Shown: piece after piece, positions 1 through 6,741 of the stretch
Layout: every line of letters begins with the position of its first letter
Numbering within the stretch: the stretch's first letter is position 1
Origin: JACPFJ01 sp041738275
GTDB lineage: Bacteria; Desulfobacterota; Desulfuromonadia; Geobacterales; Pseudopelobacteraceae
DNA length: 22,606 bases
Assembly (NCBI GenBank): GCA_041738275.1
Contig: JBGSQD010000210.1
Coordinates: 1-22,606, forward strand
Direction: 5' to 3'
Translations under genes and position numbers: made by a program
The notes under the pieces: model-generated
The model's input: only the letters and a program-made list of their open reading frames with translations
Told to the model about the DNA's origin: nothing
The model's database searches: none

Positions 1-500
1 TTCTTTCACGGCAGGTGCCGTCATCAGCTGCCATAGAATCTGCGTTGTCGCACTATTCAGGCCAGAAGGCGGTTGTTCAGCAGTTCATTGAGCGCGCCAT
101 ATCGCTCCCTCCGGAAGATCTCACAAAAATAGGCATGGCAAACGCTGAACTTGGCGTGACCGCCCTTTGCGGCTCGCAGGTTTGGGAAAATATGTCGAAA
201 TTCAGAATTGAGCTGGGTCCAATGGACAGTGCTGTTTTCGGGAAATTTATGCCTGGAGGCGGGACTCTTCGATCGATGTTTGCCTTGGTGAGATTCATGG
301 TGGGGATTGAGTACGAATTCGAGATTCGATTGATACTGAAACGGGACCAGATAGCCCCGTGCAGCCTTGGCGGGGTGGGGTCGGCTTTTTCGCCAATGCT
401 CGGCTGGTCTACCTGGATCAAGGCTCAGGATGCCGTTCTTATGGAAGATCCCTGCGTAACGTTCCAGGACTTTGATACGGTTGCCAGGAAGGCAGCGTAG
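1..500 (+). CDS. tssG: TssG C-terminal part (T6SS baseplate subunit), 5' truncated
   Basis: The frame is open from base 3 to the TAG stop at 498-500, so this is the C-terminal ~165 residues of a protein that begins upstream of the window; TssG proteins are usually about 330-350 residues. An in-frame GTG at 15 exists but is unlikely to be the true start, because the residues before it remain in frame and the family continues N-terminally. The recognisable TssG/ImpH/VasB C-terminal features are the 'GSQVWENMSKFRIELGP' segment, the following 'FMPGG' and 'LVRFMVG' motifs, and an 'LGWSTW' motif near the end. TssG is a cytoplasmic baseplate wedge component that works with TssE, TssF and TssK. It lies 32 bases upstream of clpV, as expected in an operon. 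Confidence 0.88.
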   Translation, partial: LSRQVPSSAAIESALSHYSGQKAVVQQFIERAISLPPEDLTKIGMANAELGVTALCGSQVWENMSKFRIELGPMDSAVFGKFMPGGGTLRSMFALVRFMVGIEYEFEIRLILKRDQIAPCSLGGVGSAFSPMLGWSTWIKAQDAVLMEDPCVTFQDFDTVARKAA

Positions 501-532
501 CTAAACAATTTAATCAAGTACAGGAGGGTTCA

Positions 533-3178
533 ATGCCAAAAACCAATCTGAAGTCGCTCATCGGCAAGCTCAATGACACCTGCCGCATAGCACTGGAGCA
601 GGCAGCCGGACTATGCCTGTCACAGACCCATTATGAAGTTGATGTAGAACACTTCTTCCTTAAACTGCTGGACTCTCCAGATACCGACCTCCATAAGATT
701 CTCAGACAGTTCGAAATCAATGAATCCCGTCTGCGGAGCGATCTTACCCAGGCCATGGAGAGCTTCAAGACCGGCAACGCCCGCAACCCGGCGCTTTCCC
801 CGCGTATTCCGAAGATCATCCAGGACGCATGGATGATCGCTTCAGTCGATTACCAGGCAACAGCGGTCCGTTCCGGTCACATAGTCTTAGGCATCCTTTC
901 CGATGACGAGATGGCCCGGATGATGATCAACAGTTCTGCCGCCTTCAAGAAGATATCGCTGGAAACTCTTTCCCAGAGTCTGTGCGACCTGACTGCGGGG
1001 TCTGCCGAAGACAAGGAGACATCATCCCGGCAGACTGCGCCCGGAAGTGAAGATCGCGGAGCTGCCCCTCCAGCGGCTGGTACCAAAGCCCTGGATCTGT
1101 ACACCATCAACCTGACCGAAAAGGCGCGCAAGGGCGAGATCGATCCGGTACTAGGCCGCGATTTTGAGGTCCGGCAGATGGCCGACATACTGATCCGTCG
1201 TCGCCAGAACAACCCGATCCTCACCGGTGAGGCAGGGGTCGGCAAGACCGCGGTTGTTGAAGGTTTCGCACTCAAGATCGTCGAAGGTGATGTACCGCCG
1301 CCACTCCGCGGGGTGGAGATCAGGAGCCTGGACCTGGGCTTGCTGCAGGCAGGGGCCGGGATCAAGGGTGAGTTCGAGAACCGTCTCAAATCGGTGATCA
1401 ACGAGATTAAATCTTCGCCTGTGCCGATAATCCTTTTCATCGATGAGGCCCATACGCTCATCGGTGCAGGTGGAGCGGCCGGAACCAGCGATGCGGCAAA
1501 CATGCTCAAACCGGCGCTGGCCCGTGGCGATCTGAGGACTATCGCTGCCACCACCTGGGCTGAATACAAGAAGTACTTCGAGAAGGATGCCGCGCTGACC
1601 CGCCGTTTCCAGGTGGTAAAGGTGGAAGAGCCGGACGAGGAGAAGGCGGTTATGATGATGCGGGCAGTGGCCCCTTTCCTTGAGAAACACCACAAGGTGA
1701 TGATCACCGACGAGGCGCTGATTGATGCTGTCAGGCTTTCGCACCGTTTCATTCCGGCACGTCAGCTCCCGGACAAGTCGGTCAGTGTTCTTGACACTGC
1801 CTGTGCGCGGGTCGCCATAGGGATGACCACGATCCCCCCATCCATTGATGACCTGAACCGGCGACTGACGCAGATTGACCGCGAAGTAAAAATCCTCGAA
1901 CGTGAGACTCTTATCGGCCGGGATCACGCAGAGCGGCTGGAAGGGCTGTCCAAGCAGAAGGAGGTTGCCCGGATACGCCTTGAAGAGCTGAATGCTGCGT
2001 GGGTGAAGGAAAAGGAGATTGCCGAGAAGATCACTGCTCTGCAGGTGCAGATTCGTGAACTGCACGAGATTAACCCGGAAGATGGCACGATTTCAGCCAG
2101 GCAGGAGGAGCTGAAGTCACTGGAGGTCGAGTTGAAGGGAATTCAGGGGAACAGTCCGCTCGTACAGACCGAGGTTGATGCCCAGACCATCTCTGAAGTT
2201 ATTTCCGGATGGACTGGCATCCCCACCGGAAGGATGCTGGTGGATGAGATCCAGACGGTCCTCAATATGGAGAAACTGCTTGGTGAACGGATCATTGGTC
2301 AGGATCACGCCCTGGCAGCCATCGCCCAGATGATCCAAACCGCCCATGCAGGGATCGAAGACCCTTCAAAGCCGACAGCTGTGCTTATGTTTGCCGGCCC
2401 CAGCGGCGTCGGCAAGACCGAGACCGCTCTGGCTCTTTCCGAGCTGCTCTATGGCGGAGAAGACAACCTGATCACCATCAACATGTCGGAATACCAGGAG
2501 GCCCATACGGTGTCGTCACTGAAAGGTTCCCCTCCGGGCTATGTCGGGTATGGCGAGGGCGGCGTGCTGACCGAGGCGGTTCGCAAACGCCCCTACAGTG
2601 TTGTGCTGCTGGACGAGGTGGAAAAGGCGCATCCGGATGTCATGGAGCTGTTCTTCCAGGTGTTCGACAAGGGGATGCTTGAGGATGGGGAAGGGAGGAA
2701 GATTGATTTCAAGAACACCCTGATTATCCTGACCACCAACCTGGGCACCGACCTGATCATGAAGGCGTGTGCCGATGAGGAGACCAAGCCAACCTGGCAG
2801 GGACTTTCCGAGATGCTGCGACCTGACCTGACCAAGCATTTCAAGCCGGCCTTCCTTGGGCGTATGAAGGTGGTGCCGTACTACCCGATTTCCGACCAGA
2901 TCATGCGGCTGATCGTCAAGCTGAAGATCAACAAGATCGCTAAGCGGCTCAAAGAGAACCGCAACGTCGCCTTCAGCTACGACGAAGCGATCATCGACCA
3001 CATTGCCAGCCGGTGCACCGAAGTGGACAGCGGTGCTCGCAATGTCGATCATATCCTCACCAACACGCTGCTGCCACAGATGTCGAAGGAAATTCTTTCC
3101 CGTATGACTACAGGGGAGCAGTTCAAGGAAATCAAGGTGACGCTCTCCGGGGAGGGGTTCGGGTTTGAGATAGTGTAG
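533..3178 (+). CDS. clpV: ClpV (TssH), T6SS sheath-disassembly AAA+ ATPase
   Basis: An 881-residue class II Clp ATPase, close to the usual ClpV length (about 850-900). Order: N-terminal Clp-repeat domain (~1-160), a low-complexity linker (~158-185), AAA1 with Walker A GEAGVGKT (232-239) and Walker B ILFIDEA (~300-306), a coiled-coil middle domain (~440-540, rich in K/E/L), then AAA2 with Walker A GPSGVGKT (622-629), a VVLLDEVEKAHPD Walker B region and a C-terminal D2-small domain. ClpV binds contracted TssC and unfolds the sheath so that subunits are reused. The ATG at 533 follows an AGGAGG ribosome-binding site at 521-526. The tssG neighbour, together with VgrG downstream, favours ClpV over the general chaperone ClpB. 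Confidence 0.95.
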   Translation: MPKTNLKSLIGKLNDTCRIALEQAAGLCLSQTHYEVDVEHFFLKLLDSPDTDLHKILRQFEINESRLRSDLTQAMESFKTGNARNPALSPRIPKIIQDAWMIASVDYQATAVRSGHIVLGILSDDEMARMMINSSAAFKKISLETLSQSLCDLTAGSAEDKETSSRQTAPGSEDRGAAPPAAGTKALDLYTINLTEKARKGEIDPVLGRDFEVRQMADILIRRRQNNPILTGEAGVGKTAVVEGFALKIVEGDVPPPLRGVEIRSLDLGLLQAGAGIKGEFENRLKSVINEIKSSPVPIILFIDEAHTLIGAGGAAGTSDAANMLKPALARGDLRTIAATTWAEYKKYFEKDAALTRRFQVVKVEEPDEEKAVMMMRAVAPFLEKHHKVMITDEALIDAVRLSHRFIPARQLPDKSVSVLDTACARVAIGMTTIPPSIDDLNRRLTQIDREVKILERETLIGRDHAERLEGLSKQKEVARIRLEELNAAWVKEKEIAEKITALQVQIRELHEINPEDGTISARQEELKSLEVELKGIQGNSPLVQTEVDAQTISEVISGWTGIPTGRMLVDEIQTVLNMEKLLGERIIGQDHALAAIAQMIQTAHAGIEDPSKPTAVLMFAGPSGVGKTETALALSELLYGGEDNLITINMSEYQEAHTVSSLKGSPPGYVGYGEGGVLTEAVRKRPYSVVLLDEVEKAHPDVMELFFQVFDKGMLEDGEGRKIDFKNTLIILTTNLGTDLIMKACADEETKPTWQGLSEMLRPDLTKHFKPAFLGRMKVVPYYPISDQIMRLIVKLKINKIAKRLKENRNVAFSYDEAIIDHIASRCTEVDSGARNVDHILTNTLLPQMSKEILSRMTTGEQFKEIKVTLSGEGFGFEIV

Positions 3179-3260
3179 GTTTGTCTGGAGTCGGGTGAAC
3201 TGCAAGATGTGTAGAATCTTGACCTGACCCATTTTGCAGCCTTCGGGTATGTTTCGGATC

Positions 3261-3275
3261 GTAATACGTTATTAC
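3261..3275. repeat. Short perfect inverted repeat upstream of the CNF-like gene
   Basis: GTAATA-CGT-TATTAC, two 6-base arms around a 3-base centre, lies in the 125-base gap between clpV and the next gene, 15 bases upstream of that gene's AAGGAGG ribosome-binding site (3291-3297). It could be an operator for a dimeric regulator or a chance palindrome; I see no convincing -35/-10 or sigma-54 promoter beside it. The rest of the gap (3179-3303) shows no ORF and no clear terminator. Confidence 0.25.
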
Positions 3276-3303
3276 AACCCCTGAAACCATAAGGAGGAAA
3301 ATC

Positions 3304-3987
3304 GTGATCGAACATTATTTCAGAGCCGGAGTCAGATTTTTGTGGAACAAACCGCCCGATGCTAACGGCCCCCTGAATGGTGCCATTGTGGGCAATTTGG
3401 GAATGGCCACACCAATGACCTATGATGGGTTGGACGGCCACCCGGAAGTACTCGACCCAGTCTTCCTGGGAATTCATGTGGCCAATGTACTTGGTCTGGC
3501 AAAAGGGGCAAACGTTCCGTATACCTGGCTCGACTATGCCCCCGGCCGCATCGCCCGGCTGCCTATTGGCGTCAACGACATAATGTCGGGCTACATGAGC
3601 GGATGTCTGATTGCACGGGGAACATACAATGGGGTGATGAGTGCCTTTCACGTTGGGACCATAGACAACAACCCCGGTGTCAACCGTACGGTAAAACAGG
3701 CATTCGCTCAAGCCCTGCCGGCTGATGCAACCGGGTTTTATCCTGCCGCTGCCTGGCCACCTGGTGAGGTAACACTGATACAGAATCGTCTCGGCGGTAC
3801 TGGAGACGCGGGGCACATTTTTGCCTTGATGACAGCTGCTGGCGCATTTTATTCGATTCTTATGTTTAATGTGCTTGAAAATCGCCAGTGGATCAACCCC
3901 GCAGGACGGAGATATTGGTGCGTGGGAGGTGTCAAAGCGGTGCCGGCATTAAATCGCGTCAGACTTATGGCCAGCTTACTGCAGTAA
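3304..3987 (+). CDS. Putative CNF1/BLF1-like glutamine deamidase toxin
   Basis: A 227-residue protein without signal peptide, starting at a GTG preceded by AAGGAGG (3291-3297). The segment 94-119 contains MSGC (Cys101) and, 15 residues later, HVGT (His116). In the CNF1 catalytic domain the nucleophile Cys866 (in an SGC motif) and His881 (in an HxGT motif) have the same 15-residue spacing, and the BLF1/CheD group shares an L-S-G-C-type motif. This suggests a Cys-His deamidase that converts a glutamine in a target protein to glutamate. The location between clpV and a sheath-like gene supports a T6SS cargo. No small immunity-like gene lies next to it, so a eukaryotic target is possible. Function is inferred from the motif alone; the flanking sequence is unfamiliar. 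Confidence 0.55.
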   Translation: MIEHYFRAGVRFLWNKPPDANGPLNGAIVGNLGMATPMTYDGLDGHPEVLDPVFLGIHVANVLGLAKGANVPYTWLDYAPGRIARLPIGVNDIMSGYMSGCLIARGTYNGVMSAFHVGTIDNNPGVNRTVKQAFAQALPADATGFYPAAAWPPGEVTLIQNRLGGTGDAGHIFALMTAAGAFYSILMFNVLENRQWINPAGRRYWCVGGVKAVPALNRVRLMASLLQ

Positions 3988-4064
3988 AATCACTTACCAA
4001 AAGATTTATTTGGGATTATTGCGGCCGGTTCTCAATTCAGTACATTGTAAAGGACTTACTCCCA

Positions 4065-5537
4065 ATGCCAAAATCCATCTCCTTCGGAACGCTTGATATG
4101 AACCTTGTTTCGTCACTGGGCGACACACGGGGTGTGGCTGAGGAAGGTTCCCCTTTCAGGATACTGGTCATGGGGGATTTCAGTGGCCGTGTCAGTCGCG
4201 GCGTTTTCGACCCGCGCGCAGCCATCTCGGCCAGGAGGTTGCACCCGGTGGACAGGGACGATCTTGAGGATGTCATGGCCCAGTTGGGTGTAAAACTCCG
4301 GTTGCCGTTGTCTGACAATGGTGATGACCCAATGGAACTCAGTTTTGCTGAACTGGACGACTTCCATCCTGACCGGCTTTACGAGAAAATTAATCTCTTC
4401 AGGGATATCGACAGAACAATTGCGCAACAGCGGCAATCGCTACCTCCCGTTACAGAACCGATGCACGTCGAGGCACTTCCGGATGGTTTACTCTGCCGGG
4501 CTGTTGATCAGACTGCCGGCAATCTGTTGGACCAGATTCTTGAGGGGGATGCGACCGGCAATGATGAAATCGGGAAAAGTACCCCTGCTACGCACTGGGA
4601 CAAGTTTCTCAACCGGGTTGTCTCGCCGCACCTTGTTGCCGGAGACAACAGTGAAGACCGGAAAGTACGGGAGCTGGTTGATGGAGCTGCGGGCGACCTG
4701 ATGAGGGCGATTCTCCAGCATCCTGAATTCAAGGAACTGGAAGCTGCCTGGCGAGGGGTGAAATTTCTTGTTTCCAGGCTGGAAACCGGTGAAAATCTGC
4801 ACATCGTGCTTATGGACGTCTCAAAAGATGAAGTAAGGCATGACCTGTGTGCTGATAATGCTCTGGCCGACTCAGCGCTTTTCCACCTGCTCGTGGAGGA
4901 GCGCGAAGAGGAACCGTGGGGTCTGATTGCCGGTAATTACACGTTTGACAAGTCGAATGACGACATTGCCCTCCTGGGGAGGCTCGCTAAAGTGGCCTGC
5001 TCAGCTGGTGCTCCTTTTGTCGCTGCTGCAGGCAACGGTTTCCTCACAGGAAGATCAGCGGATGATCCGCTTTGGGAACAGTTGAGACATCTTCGCGAGG
5101 CGGCGTACCTCGGGCTGGCAACTCCGGGTTTCCTGCTGAGACTTCCCTTCGGCAAGCGGACCGACCCGGTGGAGAGCTTTGATTTTGAAGAAATGTCACC
5201 GATTCCCGACCTAGCAGAATACCTCTGGAGTAATCCTGTCTTTGCTGTGGCGCTTCTTCTGGGGGAGTCCTTTATTGATAGTGAATGGGAGATGGTTCCA
5301 GGAATGAAGCAGGAACTGGGTGGTCTGCCAATTCACAGCTACCGGGTGGCAAATGAGGTGCGCATCTCGCAATGTCTAGAAAAGGTGTTTAATCTGCAAC
5401 AGGTGGAGTCGCTTCTGGATGATGGCCTGATTCCACTCCTCGCATTCAAGGAGCGGGATATGGTTAGGGTGGCTCGCTTTCAGTCGATTGCTGATCCCCC
5501 CGCACTTTTGGCTGGCAGATGGAAGATGAACGGTTAA
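4065..5537 (+). CDS. TssB-TssC-like fusion protein (T6SS sheath-related)
   Basis: 490 residues from the ATG at 4065, which has an AAAGGA about 10 bases upstream; the frame is open further upstream but overlaps the previous gene and lacks family similarity there. Residues ~28-115 resemble TssB/ImpB (FRILVMGDFSGR at 31-42, later LSFAELDDFHPDRL). Residues ~175-490 resemble TssC/VipB (HPEFKELEAAWRGVKFLV at about 219-236, then GLIAGNYTF, DIALLGRLAKVA and APFVAAA, and LRLPFG further on). Canonical TssC alone is about 490-500 residues, so the TssC-like part is shortened. TssB and TssC normally co-assemble as separate contractile sheath subunits. A single chain carrying both could be a sheath cap, baseplate-proximal ring or regulator rather than a bulk sheath protein. 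Its role is inferred; domain similarity is clear. Confidence 0.75.
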   Translation: MPKSISFGTLDMNLVSSLGDTRGVAEEGSPFRILVMGDFSGRVSRGVFDPRAAISARRLHPVDRDDLEDVMAQLGVKLRLPLSDNGDDPMELSFAELDDFHPDRLYEKINLFRDIDRTIAQQRQSLPPVTEPMHVEALPDGLLCRAVDQTAGNLLDQILEGDATGNDEIGKSTPATHWDKFLNRVVSPHLVAGDNSEDRKVRELVDGAAGDLMRAILQHPEFKELEAAWRGVKFLVSRLETGENLHIVLMDVSKDEVRHDLCADNALADSALFHLLVEEREEEPWGLIAGNYTFDKSNDDIALLGRLAKVACSAGAPFVAAAGNGFLTGRSADDPLWEQLRHLREAAYLGLATPGFLLRLPFGKRTDPVESFDFEEMSPIPDLAEYLWSNPVFAVALLLGESFIDSEWEMVPGMKQELGGLPIHSYRVANEVRISQCLEKVFNLQQVESLLDDGLIPLLAFKERDMVRVARFQSIADPPALLAGRWKMNG

Positions 5538-5599
5538 TGGATAAGTATTTAAATGGCAGGCATCTGATCCCTTAAGGCGTGAATGAAAAGGGTCCGCTT

Positions 5600-6652
5600 A
5601 TGCAAACAGCCGATAACATCACACCACTCAATCTTGAAGGGAAAAACCAGGACGGCAGTTTCTGGGTGATTCCCATCGAACATTCTCCTTTCACCATCGG
5701 GCGAAGGGAGGGCTCAAATCTTTTTCTCGCGGCGGATGGGGTGTCAAGGAAGCATGCCGAGATCTTCGAGTCCGATGATGGCTGGCGGGTCAAGGATCTC
5801 GGCAGTACCAACGGTACCTATGTCAACGGCAGAAGATTGATTGAGGAACATCTTCTTGGGCATGGTGACTACATAACGATCGCTGAAATCAGGTTCGACG
5901 TTGTGGAGCAGGCAGACGCTTCGGAATGCACCCAGATCATCAACCCGTATGCCGAACATTTCGAGCGGATGCTCGACCAGAAAGCGGTCTTGCCGCACTT
6001 CCAGCCCTTGGTCTCCCTCCCTGGTGGTAACCTGATCGGATACGAAACCCTTGGTCGTATAAATTACCCGGGGCTTCCCAACAATCCAGGCCAGCTGTTT
6101 CAGATTTCCCGGCGGCTCGGCAGGCAGATAGAATTGAGTGAGCTTTTCAGGAATACGGCGCTCGAATACGCCGCACGAATCGGGGTAAATAAGCTGATCC
6201 TGTTTAATACTCTTCCGGAAGAGATGAACCTCGATTCCCTTGGCCGGTCACTGAAAAAACTCAGGGAATCGGTGCCCGACCTGAAGCTTGGGATGGAACT
6301 GCATGAGAACACGATAACCGATGTTGCAATGATGAAGAATCTTAGAGCAATGCTGAATGATCTGGATATGCTGCTGGTCTATGATGATTTCGGCGCCGGC
6401 CAGTCCAGGCTCATCGAACTGCTTGATTCGGTCCCCGATATCCTGAAGTTTGATATTGCCCTCATTCAGAACATCCAGCAACGTTCGGAGATATCGCGTT
6501 CCATTGTGGAGACTCTGGTGAAGATGGCACGTGATGCCGGTATCCGTACCCTTGCTGAGGGTGTCGACAGACCTGAGGAGGCGGAAGTCTGCTGCGCCAT
6601 AGGCTTTGACCTCGCCCAAGGTTTTTATTTCGGCCGCCCGGCCACCCTTTAA
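5600..6652 (+). CDS. FHA-EAL domain protein (c-di-GMP phosphodiesterase-like)
   Basis: 350 residues from the ATG at 5600 (AAAAGGG at 5586-5592); an in-frame GTG at 5579 is possible but has its SD-like sequence too close. N-terminal FHA domain (~20-105) with GRREGSN, VSRKHAE and DLGSTNGTYVNG, the phosphothreonine-binding signature. C-terminal EAL domain (~125-350): the EAL motif reads ETL (Glu149), with FNTL (Asn203), MELHEN (Glu233, Glu236), VYDDFGAGQS (Asp262-Asp263), LKFD (Lys283), AEGVD (Glu320) and QGFYFG. The metal- and substrate-binding residues of active EAL phosphodiesterases appear kept, so hydrolysis of c-di-GMP to pGpG is plausible. No membrane segment, so cytoplasmic. In this cluster the FHA part probably reads phosphorylation by the downstream kinase. 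Confidence 0.88.
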   Translation: MQTADNITPLNLEGKNQDGSFWVIPIEHSPFTIGRREGSNLFLAADGVSRKHAEIFESDDGWRVKDLGSTNGTYVNGRRLIEEHLLGHGDYITIAEIRFDVVEQADASECTQIINPYAEHFERMLDQKAVLPHFQPLVSLPGGNLIGYETLGRINYPGLPNNPGQLFQISRRLGRQIELSELFRNTALEYAARIGVNKLILFNTLPEEMNLDSLGRSLKKLRESVPDLKLGMELHENTITDVAMMKNLRAMLNDLDMLLVYDDFGAGQSRLIELLDSVPDILKFDIALIQNIQQRSEISRSIVETLVKMARDAGIRTLAEGVDRPEEAEVCCAIGFDLAQGFYFGRPATL

Positions 6653-6741
6653 ATGGTGTCGCAGTTCCTTCTGAACGAATTAAATAATCTGATGAACACA
6701 GTAACAGACTGATGGCACAAGCCATCGAAACAGGTGATACC

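Noticed and set aside
877..2065. Long open frames on the - strand opposite clpV
   Set aside because: They lie fully inside the strongly supported clpV gene, have low-complexity composition typical of antisense frames, and show no recognisable family.
3219..3240. Sigma-54-like promoter (TGACC...TTGCA) before the CNF-like gene
   Set aside because: The GG of the -24 element is missing and the spacing is one base off, so it does not meet the consensus.
2516..3816. Two further long - strand frames across the clpV end and the CNF-like gene
   Set aside because: Antisense shadows of + strand genes with clear SDs and motifs; no domain seen and no plausible start signals.
3888..4064. Upstream extension of the TssB-TssC-like gene
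   Set aside because: It overlaps the preceding gene by 100 bases and its residues do not resemble TssB; the ATG at 4065 with AAAGGA fits better.
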